64,000 nt of DNA from Aquabacterium sp. J223 (GTDB lineage Bacteria; Pseudomonadota; Gammaproteobacteria; Burkholderiales; Burkholderiaceae_C). A program made the position numbers and the translations under genes. The stretch spans positions 1,736,001 to 1,800,000 of the forward strand of contig NZ_CP088297.1 of assembly GCF_024666615.1 (NCBI RefSeq), given 5' to 3'. Under the pieces are notes generated by a model, which did not search any database, was not told the DNA's origin, and saw only the letters and a list, made by a program, of their open reading frames with translations. Positions 1-12,855 of the stretch are shown here, in pieces. Numbering within the stretch: the stretch's first letter is position 1; each line of letters opens with the position of its first letter.

Positions 1-627
<627 letters not shown>

Positions 628-853
628 TGTCCGGCATGAGCGGCATCGAACTGGGCCACCACGTGCGGCGCCGCTGGCGGGGCCTGCCGGTCATCCTGTC
701 CAGCGGCTACAGCGCGGTGCTGGCGCAGACGCCGGACCACGGCTTCACGCTGCTGCCCAAGCCCTACGCGGTGGACGACCTGGCGCGCGTGCTGGCCGAC
801 GCGCTGCGGTCGGCAACCGCGGCGGGCTGAGCCGCCCGCGCCGCGCGGGGCGG

Positions 854-1279
854 TCAGTCGGCCTGCAGTTCGGTCCGGTCGAGCTGCAGGTGGTGCAGCG
901 ACAGCGTCACCACCAGGCGCCGGGCGGCGGCGCCCGCTGGGGCGGTGAAGCCGCAGTCCAGCGTCACGTCGCCGTCCTCGAAGCGCGAGGCGGTCTTGCT
1001 GCCGTCGGCGCAGGCCAGCGGCCGTCCGTCCAGCACGGCCGAGTCGATGGTCACCTCGCTGTCGTCGTGGCTGCCTTCGAAATGCGCCCTGAAGCGCCAT
1101 GGCCGCGCGGTGCCGGCCGGCAGGGTGCAGGTGGCGACGAGGCTCTTGGTGCCGCGGGGCAGGGCCTGGCAGGCCGGGGCCTGGGCCGCGGCCGGCGGCA
1201 GCGCCGACAGGCCGGCCCAGGCCAGGGCGACGAGCCCCCACGGCGGCAGGCGGCGACGGTGAGGATGGCAGGCGTGCAT
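854..1279 (-). CDS. Secreted hypothetical protein
   Basis: A 141-residue protein, convergent with the receiver gene. Residues 1-33 form a signal peptide: basic start (HPHRRR), hydrophobic core GLVALAWAGLSALPPAAA and a likely cleavage after AQA. The mature part is about 108 residues with four or more cysteines (CQAL, CTLP, CADG, CGFT), which suggests a disulfide-bonded periplasmic or exported beta-rich domain. I do not recognise the family, and no catalytic motif is visible. Codon use matches the chromosomal neighbours. No operon partner is apparent. Confidence 0.6.
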   Translation of the reverse strand: MHACHPHRRRLPPWGLVALAWAGLSALPPAAAQAPACQALPRGTKSLVATCTLPAGTARPWRFRAHFEGSHDDSEVTIDSAVLDGRPLACADGSKTASRFEDGDVTLDCGFTAPAGAAARRLVVTLSLHHLQLDRTELQAD

Positions 1280-1483
1280 GGGGCGGGGCGTCCGGCGGGC
1301 GAAGGGCCGTCATGCTGCCGGCCCGCGGTGACAAGGGCGTGGCAGCACCGGCGGCGGGCGGACGCGGTGCCCGGGCCTTGCCCGTGCCGCACTCCGGATC
1401 AAACCCGCGTCCGGCACGCGGACCGGTTCTTGGGCCCCCGTGTTGCCGCACCGACGGTTCCCCCAGCCGCCCCGGAGTTCCCC

Positions 1484-2638
1484 ATGCGCGCCATGACCTA
1501 CCGCGGTCCTTACCGGATCCGCGTCATCGACAAGCCCATCCCCGAAATCGAGCATCCACGCGACGCCATCGTGCGCGTGACGCGGGCCTGCATCTGCGGC
1601 TCGGACATCCACCTCTACCACGGCATGATGCCGGACACCCGGGTCGGCCAGACCTTCGGCCACGAGTTCGTCGGCGTGGTGGAGGAGGTGGGCCGGGAGG
1701 TCCGTACCTTGAAGCCCGGCGACCGCGTGCTGGTGCCGTTCAACATCTTCTGCGGCGAGTGCTACTTCTGCCAGAAGCAGCTCTTCAGCAACTGCCACAA
1801 CGTCAACCCGAACGCCACCGCGGTCGGCGGCATCTACGGCTACTCGCACACCACCGGCGGCTACGACGGCGGCCAGGCCGAGTACGTGCGCGTGCCCTTC
1901 GCCGACGCCGGGCCGATGAAGATCCCGGACACCATCGACGACGACAACGCGGCGTTGTGCACCGACGCCTACCCCACCGGCTACCAGGCCGCCGAGATGG
2001 CCGAGATCAAGCGCGGCGACACGGTGGTCGTGTTCGGCGCCGGGCCGGTCGGCCTGTTCGCCGCCAAGTCGGCCTGGTTCATGGGCGCCGGACGGGTGAT
2101 GGTGGTCGACCAGTACGACTACCGGCTCGACTTCGCGAGGAGGTTCGCGCAGTGCGAGACGCTCAACTTCCGCGACGTCCGCGACCCCGTCTGGACGCTC
2201 AAGAAGGAGACCGACTGGCTGGGCTGGGACGCCGCCATCGACGCCGTCGGCTGCGATGCCAGCGGCGACGCGCTGCACCGCTTCCTCGGCATCCGGCCCT
2301 TCAAGCTGCAGGCCGGCACGGCCAACGTCGTCAACTGGGCCATCGACTCGGTGCGGAAGGGCGGCGTGGTGTCGATCATCGGCGCCTACGGGCCACCGTT
2401 CAACCTGGTGGCCATCGGCGACGCGATGAACAAGGGCCTGACCATCCGCACCAACCAGGCCAGCGTCAAGCGCAACCTGCCGCGCTGCATCGAGCACATC
2501 GAGGCGGGGCACATCAACCCGAAGGACGTGATCACCCACCGCTTCGCGCTCGAGGACATCAGCGAGGGCTATGCCGTCTTCGCCGGCAAGCTCGACGAGT
2601 GCATCAAGCCGATGGTCATTCCCTCCACCGCCTGCTAG
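1484..2638 (+). CDS. Zinc-dependent alcohol dehydrogenase (formaldehyde-dehydrogenase-like MDR)
   Basis: 384 residues, the usual length for this class. A medium-chain dehydrogenase that oxidises an alcohol or aldehyde with NAD(P) in the cytosol. Catalytic zinc ligands are C38 in CICGSDIH and H60-E61 in FGHEFVG. The structural zinc lobe has C90, C93, C96 and C104 (CGECYFC...C). The Rossmann motif is GAGPVG near residue 186. The insertion around YGYSHTTGGYDGGQAEYVRV resembles glutathione-independent formaldehyde dehydrogenase and related enzymes. The start is ATG 1484; the frame is open far upstream, but only this start precedes the conserved MRAMTYRGP. It is followed after 9 bases by an unknown gene and then a PfpI protein, suggesting a small stress-related operon. 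The substrate is not determined. Confidence 0.85.
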   Translation: MRAMTYRGPYRIRVIDKPIPEIEHPRDAIVRVTRACICGSDIHLYHGMMPDTRVGQTFGHEFVGVVEEVGREVRTLKPGDRVLVPFNIFCGECYFCQKQLFSNCHNVNPNATAVGGIYGYSHTTGGYDGGQAEYVRVPFADAGPMKIPDTIDDDNAALCTDAYPTGYQAAEMAEIKRGDTVVVFGAGPVGLFAAKSAWFMGAGRVMVVDQYDYRLDFARRFAQCETLNFRDVRDPVWTLKKETDWLGWDAAIDAVGCDASGDALHRFLGIRPFKLQAGTANVVNWAIDSVRKGGVVSIIGAYGPPFNLVAIGDAMNKGLTIRTNQASVKRNLPRCIEHIEAGHINPKDVITHRFALEDISEGYAVFAGKLDECIKPMVIPSTAC

Positions 2639-2647
2639 GAGCGCGTC

Positions 2648-3208
2648 ATGGACCAGAGAGTCGGTTCTTCCTCCCGGGACATCCTGCAACGGCCGGTGCC
2701 CGGCGGCCATTCGCCCACCACCGAGCAGCGCCGCACGCTGGACCTCGCCGGCGAGATCGACGGCTGGGGCTCGGACCTCGACCCGGCGCGGCGCCCCGGC
2801 GTGCCGCGCGACAAGGCGCCGGAGATCGGTGTCGAGTCGCTCTACCCGCCGCTGCCCCAGCAGCCGGCGCGCATCAAGATCCACAAGTCGACCGAGCACG
2901 GCAAGCTGACGCCGGTGTTCGGCACCTCGTGCCCGCCACGCGGCCTGAGCGGCGCCCTGCGCGACCGCGCCTACCGGTACAGCGAAGGCCGCCTGCCGCA
3001 CTGGCTGACGCTGCTGCTGGCCGACCGGGTCAACGTGGTCGAGGACCTCGCCGGCGACCTGATGTGCCTGCGGCTGCCCAACCTGCCGAAGGAACTCGGC
3101 CTGACGGCGCGGTGGCGCCACGACCGCGCCGGCGTCGTCAGGAAGGCCGCCATCGCCGGCCTGTGCGTCGTCGCGGTGATGGCACTGCGGCGTTCGCGCC
3201 GCCGGTAG
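2648..3208 (+). CDS. Hypothetical protein with C-terminal membrane anchor
   Basis: A 186-residue protein 9 bases after the alcohol dehydrogenase. It begins with a hydrophilic, proline-rich region, then a compact segment with RDRAYRYSEGRLPHWLTLL and a leucine-rich stretch. It ends in one hydrophobic helix (AAIAGLCVVAVMAL) followed by arginines, a likely single membrane anchor with a positive cytoplasmic end. I do not recognise a named domain. The position between a zinc dehydrogenase and a PfpI-family gene, with short spacings, suggests co-transcription and perhaps a stress role; that is inference. Confidence 0.6.
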   Translation: MDQRVGSSSRDILQRPVPGGHSPTTEQRRTLDLAGEIDGWGSDLDPARRPGVPRDKAPEIGVESLYPPLPQQPARIKIHKSTEHGKLTPVFGTSCPPRGLSGALRDRAYRYSEGRLPHWLTLLLADRVNVVEDLAGDLMCLRLPNLPKELGLTARWRHDRAGVVRKAAIAGLCVVAVMALRRSRRR

Positions 3209-3239
3209 GCCCCGCCACCGAACCTCCAAGGAGTCAACC

Positions 3240-3983
3240 ATGACAGGTGGTCAAGAACTGAAGGGCCGGCGCGTCGCGGTGCTGGCGGCCGATGGCTTCG
3301 AGCGCGTCGAGCTGTCCGTGCCCGTCGCCGCCCTGCGGGCCCAGGGCGCGCGGGTGGAGATCGTGTCGCTGCGCCCGGGCCGCATCCGCGGCGTCAACCT
3401 GCACGAGCCGGCGGCGCGCGTGGGCGTCGACCGCACGCTGCGCGAGGCCAGCGTCGCCGACTACGACGCGCTGCTCGTGCCGGGCGGCTTCATCAACCCC
3501 GACCTGCTGCGCCAGTCCGAGGCCGCACGCCGCTTCGTGCGCGACTTCGACGCCGACGGCAAGCCCATCGCCACGCTGTGCCACGGGCCGTGGCTGCTGT
3601 CGTCCGCCGGCCTGACCGAGGGGCGCACCATGACGTCCTGGCCGGGCGTGCGCGACGACCTGGTCAACGCCGGCGCCACCTGGCTCGACCGCCCGGTGGT
3701 GCAGGACCGCAACTGGCTCACCAGCCGCGGGCCGCAGGACATGGTGCCCTTCGTCAAGGCGCTGATCGAACACTTCGCCGGACGCGAGGTGGCGCGCAGC
3801 GCGGGCGACGACGGGGACGACGGGGCGACCTCCGCGCCGCAGCGCAACGCCCCGCCGGCGCTGGTGCTGAACGCAATGAGGTGGCTGCCGCGGCCGTCGT
3901 TCCGCACCGTGGCGATCCTCGGCGCCGCGCTCGCGTTCTACGCGGCAACGGGGCGCGGGCGGCAGGCGGCGGTCCGTCGCTGA
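3240..3983 (+). CDS. PfpI/DJ-1 family protein with C-terminal extension
   Basis: 247 residues. Residues 10-185 are a class I glutamine amidotransferase-like domain of the PfpI/YhbO type: GRRVAVLAADGFERVE at the start, VPGGF near residue 80 and the nucleophile elbow ATLCHGPWLL with Cys about residue 113 followed by His. Family members are described as deglycases, chaperones or proteases acting under stress in the cytosol. Unlike standard 170-190-residue members it has a 60-residue tail with a weakly hydrophobic helix (TVAILGAALAFYAA) and arginines, so it could be membrane-tethered like the gene before it. Third in the dehydrogenase / unknown / PfpI cluster. A purine-rich ribosome site (AAGGAG) precedes ATG 3240. 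Confidence 0.8.
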   Translation: MTGGQELKGRRVAVLAADGFERVELSVPVAALRAQGARVEIVSLRPGRIRGVNLHEPAARVGVDRTLREASVADYDALLVPGGFINPDLLRQSEAARRFVRDFDADGKPIATLCHGPWLLSSAGLTEGRTMTSWPGVRDDLVNAGATWLDRPVVQDRNWLTSRGPQDMVPFVKALIEHFAGREVARSAGDDGDDGATSAPQRNAPPALVLNAMRWLPRPSFRTVAILGAALAFYAATGRGRQAAVRR

Positions 3984-4047
3984 CGGCGGCCACGCCCGTT
4001 CGGCGGGCATCGGCCGAGGGGCCGGGCGTGCATGCCACCATGCCCGC

Positions 4048-4713
4048 GTGACCGTCCCCGACCATCCGCCGACCGTCCGCCGCGCGACCTGCGGGCGCTG
4101 CCGGCGCCCGCAGGCCACCTGCCTGTGCGCGCTGGCGCGGCCCACCCCGCACCGCACCGAGGTGCTGGTGCTGCAGCACCCGCAGGAACAGCGCCAGGCG
4201 AAGAACAGCGTGGCCCTGCTGCGCCTGTCGCTGGCGCGCTGCGAGGTGGTGGTGGGCGAGCGCTTCGCGCCCGAGGTGCTGCAAGGGCTGCTGCACCGCC
4301 CGGGGCGGCAGACGTGGCTGCTGTACCCCGACGTGCCGGCCGCGCCGGCACCGGCGGTCGTGGAGGCAGACCGCCCGGCCGAGGCAGCCCCGCGGCTGGT
4401 GGTGGTCGACGCCACCTGGCGCAAGAGCCTGCGCCTGTTGCTCGAACACCCCGCCCTGGCGGCGCTGCCCCGGCTGTCGTTGCCGGCGCCCCCGCCGACC
4501 CGCTACCGCGCCATCCGGGCGGCGCGGCGGCCGGACCAGGTGTCCACGCTGGAGGCCACGGTGCAGGCCCTCTCGGTGCTCGAACCGGCCTTCGACGGTG
4601 CGCCGTTGCTGGACGCGTTCGAGGCCTTCGTCAGCGGGGTGGCGGCCCGGCAGCGGGGTGGCGCCCACAGGGGCTTTGCACCGCCCTCCGATCCATCAGT
4701 CGGATCCGGTTAG
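4048..4713 (+). CDS. DTW domain protein (tRNA-uridine aminocarboxypropyltransferase family)
   Basis: 221 residues starting at GTG 4048. N-terminal cysteine motif CGRCRRPQATCLC (residues 14-26) and the defining DxTW motif VVVDATWRKS near residues 119-128 place it in the DTW/TapT family. Characterised members transfer the aminocarboxypropyl group of S-adenosylmethionine to a uridine of tRNA (acp3U). The gene stands alone between the PfpI gene and a Bug receptor. The C-terminal 20 residues are low-complexity. Which tRNA position is modified cannot be read from sequence. An ATG in another frame at 4040 gives only a two-codon ORF, so GTG is preferred. Confidence 0.8.
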   Translation: MTVPDHPPTVRRATCGRCRRPQATCLCALARPTPHRTEVLVLQHPQEQRQAKNSVALLRLSLARCEVVVGERFAPEVLQGLLHRPGRQTWLLYPDVPAAPAPAVVEADRPAEAAPRLVVVDATWRKSLRLLLEHPALAALPRLSLPAPPPTRYRAIRAARRPDQVSTLEATVQALSVLEPAFDGAPLLDAFEAFVSGVAARQRGGAHRGFAPPSDPSVGSG

Positions 4714-4829
4714 TGTTGCCAGACCAGGGAAAGTCCCGCCCTGGCAGCCTGGTGATCATGGGAGTTGGCTTCTAGACTCCCGGCTCCAATGGATCCTGAA
4801 TATCCATGGCACCCACAAGGAGACGACCC

Positions 4830-5789
4830 ATGCAACGACGCGAGCTGCTCGGCACGCTGGCGGGACTCACGGCGGCGGGCCTCGCCGGCACGGCCTGGGC
4901 GCAGGGCGATGCGACGCGCATCGTGGTCGGCTTCGCCCCCGGCGGCGGCGCCGACAACACGGCGCGGCTGTACGCCAACAAGGCGACCAACACCGTGGTC
5001 GAGAACCGCCCCGGCGCCGGCGGGCGCCTGGCGGCGGAGGTGGTCCGCGCCGCCCCCGCCGACGGCCGCACGCTGCTGGTCACGCCCGACCCGGTGATCA
5101 CGCTGTACCCCCACGTCTTCAGGAAGCTGGCCTACGACCCGATGCAGGACTTCCGCGCGGTCAGCCAGATGGTCACCTCGGCGATGGCGCTGGCGGTCGG
5201 GCCGATGGTGCCGGCCTCGGTCCGCAACTTGAACGATTTCGCTGCCTGGTGCAAGGCCAACCCCGACAAGGCGTCGTACGGCACCGCCGGCACCGGCAGC
5301 CCGCTGCACTTCCTGGGCGCGCTGATCGGGCGCACCAATGGTTTCGCCTTCACGCACGTGCCGTTCAAGGGCGGCATCCTGGCGTCGCAGGACGTGGCCG
5401 CCGGCCAGATCGCCAGCAGCGTCAACGTCCTGGGCGAGCTCGCCGCCCTGGTGCCCAGCGGCAAGGTGCGCCTGTTGGGGGTCACCGGCAGCAGCCGATC
5501 GCGCTTCCTGCCCGACGTGCCGACGTTCCTCGAACAGGGCATGAAGGACACCGACTTCGGCGCCTGGTTCGGCATGTTCGCGCCTGCGCGCACGCCGGAC
5601 CGTGTGGTGCAGGCGCTGCAGGCCGCGGTCAAGCAGGCCTACAGCGCGCCCGAGGTGCGCGAGACGCTGAACAAGCTGTTCATGGAAGGCCCGGCGTCGA
5701 CGCCCGAGGAACTGACCGCCATCGTCAAGGCCGACAGCGCCCGCTGGGGCCCGGTGGTCGCCGCCTCCGGCTACACGCCGGAGTCCTGA
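4830..5789 (+). CDS. Bug/TctC-family periplasmic substrate-binding protein
   Basis: 319 residues. Tat/Sec-like signal peptide with MQRRELLGTLAGLTAAG and cleavage near AWAQG. The mature protein has the Bug hallmarks: VVGFAPGGGADNTAR near the N-terminus, VENRPGAGGRLAAE, a YGTAGTGSPLHF binding-loop region and VPFKGG. Bug proteins are the solute receptors of tripartite tricarboxylate-type importers, but in Burkholderiales most are orphans like this one; no tctA or tctB is present. Start ATG 4830 follows AAGGAG by a good spacing; an ATG 24 bases upstream is not preferred. It is followed 11 bases later by a 2-hydroxyacid dehydrogenase, so its ligand may be a hydroxy-acid or similar organic acid (inference). 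Confidence 0.88.
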   Translation: MQRRELLGTLAGLTAAGLAGTAWAQGDATRIVVGFAPGGGADNTARLYANKATNTVVENRPGAGGRLAAEVVRAAPADGRTLLVTPDPVITLYPHVFRKLAYDPMQDFRAVSQMVTSAMALAVGPMVPASVRNLNDFAAWCKANPDKASYGTAGTGSPLHFLGALIGRTNGFAFTHVPFKGGILASQDVAAGQIASSVNVLGELAALVPSGKVRLLGVTGSSRSRFLPDVPTFLEQGMKDTDFGAWFGMFAPARTPDRVVQALQAAVKQAYSAPEVRETLNKLFMEGPASTPEELTAIVKADSARWGPVVAASGYTPES

Positions 5790-5800
5790 CCGCGTCCAGG

Positions 5801-6973
5801 GTGAGCGCCCGCCGACACCGCGTCAACGTCGAGGACTGGCGACAGGCCGCCCGGCGGGCCCTGCCCCGGCTCGCCTACGAGTACGTCGACGGCGCGGCCG
5901 GCGACGAGGTCTGCCTGGCCAGCAACCTCGACGACCTGCGGCGCCTGACGCTGCTGCCGCGCACGCTGCTGGACATCGAGAAGATCGACCCGTCGGTCGA
6001 GGTGCTGGGCCGCCGCTGGCCGGTGCCGATGGCGGTCGCCCCGCTCGGGCTGACGGGCCTGATCCGCCCCGGCGGCGATGTGCTGATGGCACGCGCTGCC
6101 GCGCGCAGCGGCTGGGTGCACACGCTGTCGACCGCGTCCAACAGCCGGCTCGAAGCCGTGCGCCAGGCCGCGCGCGACGTGACCCCCGAGGCCGAGCAGT
6201 GGATGCAGCTGTACGTCATGCACGACCGCGCGGTGGCCGAGCACATCATGCGGCGGGCGCGGTCGGCGGGCTTCCGGGTGCTGGTGCTCACCGTCGACGT
6301 GCCCGTCGGCGGCAACCGCGAACGCGACCTGCGCAACGACTTCAGCCTGCCCTTCCGGCCCACGCTGCGCATGGCGCTCGACATGGCGCGCCGGCCCGGC
6401 TGGCTGTGGCGGCTGGCCCGCGGCGGGGCGCCGAACTTCGCCAACTTGAGCGAGACCGAGGACGCGCAGGCTTCCGCGCAGGCGCAGGCGGTGATGCTGT
6501 CGCGCGCCATGAGCCGCAAGCTGCTGTGGTCCGACCTGCAGTGGCTGCGCCGGCACTGGGACGGCCCGCTGGTGGTCAAGGGCCTGCTGCACCCGGACGA
6601 CGCGGCGCGGGCGGTGCACGAGGGCTTCGACGGCGTCGTGGTGTCGAACCACGGCGGCCGGCAGCTCGATGCGGCGCCGTCCAGCATCGCCATGCTGCCC
6701 GCCATCGTCGACGCGGTGGCGGGGCGGGTGCCGGTGTTCGTCGACGGCGGCTTCCGCCGTGGCGCCGACGTGCTCAAGGCGCTGGCCTGCGGCGCCCGCG
6801 CGGTCTTCGTCGGCCGCGCGCCGCTGTACGGCCTCGCCGCCGGCGGCGAGGCCGGCGCCGCGGCGGTGATGGCACTGCTGCAGGCCGAGCTGGTGCAGGC
6901 CATGATCCTGGCGGGGGTCTCCCGTGCCGAGGCGGTCACGGCCGAACTGCTCGGTCCGCGACGAGGCTCGTAG
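5801..6973 (+). CDS. FMN-dependent alpha-hydroxyacid dehydrogenase (L-lactate/mandelate dehydrogenase family)
   Basis: 390 residues, normal family length. A TIM-barrel flavoenzyme that oxidises a 2-hydroxyacid to the 2-ketoacid. Visible signatures: YEYVDGAAGDE near the start, substrate tyrosine in QLYVMHDR, the catalytic segment SNHGGRQLD with His and Arg near residues 283-286, and the FMN-phosphate loop FVDGGFRRGADVLKAL followed by GRAPLYGLA. The start is taken as GTG 5801, 11 bases after the Bug receptor stop; the frame is open further up but that part overlaps the receptor. The region between residues 190 and 225 has the hydrophobic/basic loop that often anchors bacterial members to the membrane. 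The exact substrate is open (lactate, mandelate or other). Confidence 0.85.
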   Translation: MSARRHRVNVEDWRQAARRALPRLAYEYVDGAAGDEVCLASNLDDLRRLTLLPRTLLDIEKIDPSVEVLGRRWPVPMAVAPLGLTGLIRPGGDVLMARAAARSGWVHTLSTASNSRLEAVRQAARDVTPEAEQWMQLYVMHDRAVAEHIMRRARSAGFRVLVLTVDVPVGGNRERDLRNDFSLPFRPTLRMALDMARRPGWLWRLARGGAPNFANLSETEDAQASAQAQAVMLSRAMSRKLLWSDLQWLRRHWDGPLVVKGLLHPDDAARAVHEGFDGVVVSNHGGRQLDAAPSSIAMLPAIVDAVAGRVPVFVDGGFRRGADVLKALACGARAVFVGRAPLYGLAAGGEAGAAAVMALLQAELVQAMILAGVSRAEAVTAELLGPRRGS

Positions 6974-7004
6974 CATGGCGGGCCACCGCTTGGAGACCCT
7001 GCCC

Positions 7005-7490
7005 ATGCTTGCCAAGAACACCATCTGCCTCTGGTACGACGGCACCGCCCTGGACGCGGCCCGGTTCTACGCCGCCACCTTCCCCGACAGCGCCGTCGGC
7101 GCCGTGCACCGGGCGCCGAGCGACTTCCCCTCCGGCAAGGAAGGCGACGTGCTGACGGTGGAGTTCACCGTCATGGGCATCCCCTGCCTCGGCCTGAACG
7201 GCGGGCCGGGCGTGCAGCACAACATCGCCTTCTCGTTCCAGGTGGCGACCGACGACCAGGCCGAGACCGACCGGTTGTGGAACGCCATCGTCGGCAACGG
7301 CGGGCAGGAGAGCGAATGCGGCTGGTGCCGGGACCGCTGGGGCATCTCCTGGCAGATCACCCCGCGGGTGCTGACCGCGGCCTTCACCGATCCCGACCGC
7401 GCGGCGGCCAGGCGGGCCTTCGAGGCCATGATGACCATGCGCAAGATCGACGTCGCCGCCATCGAGGCGGCGTGGCGCGGCCGGGCCTGA
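7005..7490 (+). CDS. PhnB/VOC-family protein (3-demethylubiquinone methyltransferase-like fold)
   Basis: 161 residues from ATG 7005, chosen because the family begins with the NTICLWYDGTALDAARFYA segment; an in-frame ATG at 6975 would add ten residues. Typical PhnB features are FYAATFPDS, the central GPGVQHNIAFSFQV strand and the CGWCRDRWGISWQITPRVL motif near the C-terminus. These vicinal-oxygen-chelate-fold proteins are common, and their catalytic role is mostly undefined despite the methyltransferase-like name. It follows the 2-hydroxyacid dehydrogenase by 31 bases and may be co-transcribed. Confidence 0.8.
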   Translation: MLAKNTICLWYDGTALDAARFYAATFPDSAVGAVHRAPSDFPSGKEGDVLTVEFTVMGIPCLGLNGGPGVQHNIAFSFQVATDDQAETDRLWNAIVGNGGQESECGWCRDRWGISWQITPRVLTAAFTDPDRAAARRAFEAMMTMRKIDVAAIEAAWRGRA

Positions 7491-10150
<2,660 letters not shown>

Positions 10151-10211
10151 GGCCGGCCCGGCGCAGGACGCACGCCGTTTGCCCGGGGCAGGGCAGCCAA
10201 GGAGCCCCGCC

Positions 10212-10400
10212 ATGAACGACCCGCAGTCCACCGCCCCGTCGCAGGTCGACCCTGCCGACCAGGCCAACGCCGCCTGGTGGGCCCAGCACTTCGGCGTCAC
10301 GGTCGAGCAGCTCGAGGAGGCGGTCGCCGCCGCCGGCCAACAGCCCGACCGGGTGCGCGAGCACCTGCTGAACCAGGGCGGCAGCGCGGGGGCCGGCTGA
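10212..10400 (+). CDS. Small DUF3606-type protein
   Basis: 62 residues from ATG 10212, preceded by AAGGAG with good spacing. The core AAWWAQHFGVTVEQLEEAVAAAG followed by VREHLLNQGG matches the small helical DUF3606 family: a tryptophan-containing turn, then a helix of the DNA-binding-like type. Function unknown. It sits 61 bases after def and is convergent with the DUF1338 gene, so it is probably transcribed on its own or as a read-through tail of ligA-def. Confidence 0.65.
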   Translation: MNDPQSTAPSQVDPADQANAAWWAQHFGVTVEQLEEAVAAAGQQPDRVREHLLNQGGSAGAG

Positions 10401-10420
10401 CCGCCCGGCCGGGTGCGGGC

Positions 10421-11422
10421 TCAGCCCGTCATCGCGAAGATGCCGGTGGCGTTGGCCGCGTCGAACGCCAGGTCCAGCCGCTGGCGGCCGTCGGCGCCGG
10501 TGTGCACGCCGCGTTCGATGAACTCGTAGAACGAGCCCGGCACGGCCTGCCACACCACGCGGTCGCCGTCGATGAAGGCGCGGCGCACCGGTGCGGCGCG
10601 GTAGGCCGTCTGCTTGACCCGGCCGGAGCGCGACACCTCGATGGTGTCCTTCACGTCGCGGCCCGCCGCGCGCTCGGCGGCGACCACCGCCTGCAGGTCG
10701 GCGACGCGGTCGGTGGCGTGGTTGAAGGCATTGCCCTCGGTGGCGATCCAGGCCATCTCGGCCGACTCGGCGCGCAGCCGCTGGTAGTCGGCGAGGTCGA
10801 ACAGCCCGTGGTGGCGGTCGAAGCAGGCGGCCAGCCGCGGCAGCAGCCGCAGGGCGGCGGGCCAGGGCAGGGCGGCGTCGCGCGCCAGGTCCTGCAGCAG
10901 GGCCAGGTCCTGCGGTTCCAGCGGGTCGCGCGAGCCGCCGATGACCCGCGACACCGCGAGCTGGAACTCGGGCGAGAAGCGCTCGGGGTGCAGCTCGGAG
11001 ACGAAGAACTGCGCGATGGTCTCCGGGTGGTCGGCATGGCACCAGGCGCGGCCGGTCATGCGCAGCCGCGGCAGCGGGTACTCCCCGGCAACGCGCCAGC
11101 CCAGCGGCCGCAACACGCGGGCGAACGCCGCCTCACCGGGCGGCAGCCGGCCGCAGGCCGCCTTCACGGTGCGCAGCGCGCCATGGTCGAAGACCAGCCG
11201 CCGGTTCTCGCGCGCCAGGTCGTCGAGGTGCGCGCGGGCGCTCGGCACCCGCTGCACCAGGTCGTGGAACAGCAGCAGGGTCAACGCCTGCGCCAGTTCG
11301 GCCCGCGGCACCGTGGCGGCCGGCGGTCGCTGCAGGGCGGGGTCGATCTCGACGCGGTCGAACAGGCGGTCGGCCTCGGCGTCGCCGAGGTGGGCGCCGA
11401 CGAGGCGGTGCAGGGCGGTCAT
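10421..11422 (-). CDS. DUF1338 family protein (2-oxoadipate dioxygenase/decarboxylase-like)
   Basis: 333 residues. The segment ATEGNAFNHATDRV contains the metal-binding histidine characteristic of DUF1338, and the C-terminal part carries the YEFIERG glutamate region. Characterised relatives (HglS/YdcJ) are Fe(II) enzymes that convert 2-oxoadipate to D-2-hydroxyglutarate in lysine catabolism. Those are about 460 residues long, so this belongs to a shorter subgroup whose substrate may differ. It lies 19 bases downstream of the tesA-like gene on the same strand, so the two may share a transcript. No lysine-catabolic genes are nearby, which keeps the assignment at family level. Confidence 0.7.
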   Translation of the reverse strand: MTALHRLVGAHLGDAEADRLFDRVEIDPALQRPPAATVPRAELAQALTLLLFHDLVQRVPSARAHLDDLARENRRLVFDHGALRTVKAACGRLPPGEAAFARVLRPLGWRVAGEYPLPRLRMTGRAWCHADHPETIAQFFVSELHPERFSPEFQLAVSRVIGGSRDPLEPQDLALLQDLARDAALPWPAALRLLPRLAACFDRHHGLFDLADYQRLRAESAEMAWIATEGNAFNHATDRVADLQAVVAAERAAGRDVKDTIEVSRSGRVKQTAYRAAPVRRAFIDGDRVVWQAVPGSFYEFIERGVHTGADGRQRLDLAFDAANATGIFAMTG

Positions 11423-11441
11423 GGCGGTTGGGGCGTCGGTG

Positions 11442-12126
11442 TCAGGTGCGGCCGAGCAGCGCCTGCAGCGCGGGCCAGACGTTGTCCAGCATCTTCGCCT
11501 GCGCGATCTCGCGAGGGTGGATGCGGTCGGGCTGGAAGTAGCGCTCGGCGTCGGCCACGTCGGCCACGCCCTTGAGGAAGAAGGGCACCAGCGCCGCCTG
11601 CTGCGACTTCGCCACCTTGGCGTAGAGCGCGGCGAAGTCCTCGCCGTAGCGGCGGCCGTAGTTGGGCGGCAGCTGCATGCCCAGCAGCAGCACGCGGGCG
11701 CCGGCCTCGCGCGCGGCGCGGGCCATGGCGGCGAGGTTGTCCTCGGTGCCGGCCAGCGGCAGGCCGCGCAGCGCGTCGTTGCCGCCGAGCTCGATCACGA
11801 CGTGGGTGGGCTGGTGCTGCTTGAGCAGCGCCGGCAGCCGGGCCCGTCCTCCGGCGGTGGTGTCGCCGCTGATGCTGGCGTTGACCACGCTGGCGGGCGT
11901 CTTGGTCTGCGCCAGCCGCTGTTCGAGCAGCGCCACCCAGCCGCTGCCGCGGGCCAGGCCGTATTCGGCCGACAGGCTGTCGCCGACGACGAGGATGCGC
12001 GCCGGGCCGGCGGCGGCCTGCGGCCGAGCGCCGGCGAGGGCCAGGCCCGCGACGCTACAGTGCGCCAGCCAACGCCGCCGGGTCCAACCGGCGGCGGGGT
12101 GCGGCAAACAAGAAGGCAACGTGTCC

Positions 12127-12128
<2 letters not shown>
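11442..12128 (-). CDS. tesA: Arylesterase / lysophospholipase TesA-type SGNH hydrolase
   Basis: 228 residues if ATG 12128 is used. Exported hydrolase: basic TRRRWLAHCSVAGLALAG leader, then SGNH block I VVGDSLSAEYGL (serine nucleophile), block II SGDTTAGG, block III ELGGNDALRG and block V DRIHPREIAQ. Cleaves short acyl esters or thioesters in the periplasm. Divergence from a YbbA-like ABC ATPase is the classical tesA-ybbA arrangement. The two start codons share the tetranucleotide CATG at 12126-12129, so each gene's leader would lie inside the other; TTG codons slightly downstream (12119, 12107) are alternatives for this gene. Confidence 0.85.
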
Positions 12129-12801
<673 letters not shown>

Positions 12802-12855
12802 GCGGCGACGGGGTGGGTCCGGGCCCTTCAGCGGCCCGGCCCCGGCGACGGCGCG

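Noticed and set aside
1310-3241. Very long open frames antisense to real genes (for example 1310-3241, 6936-9833, 18433-20367, 22467-25661, 39214-44751)
   Set aside because: They are by-products of extreme third-position GC. Their translations are Arg/Ala/Gly/His-rich without domain signatures, and each lies opposite or out of frame with a clearly recognised gene.
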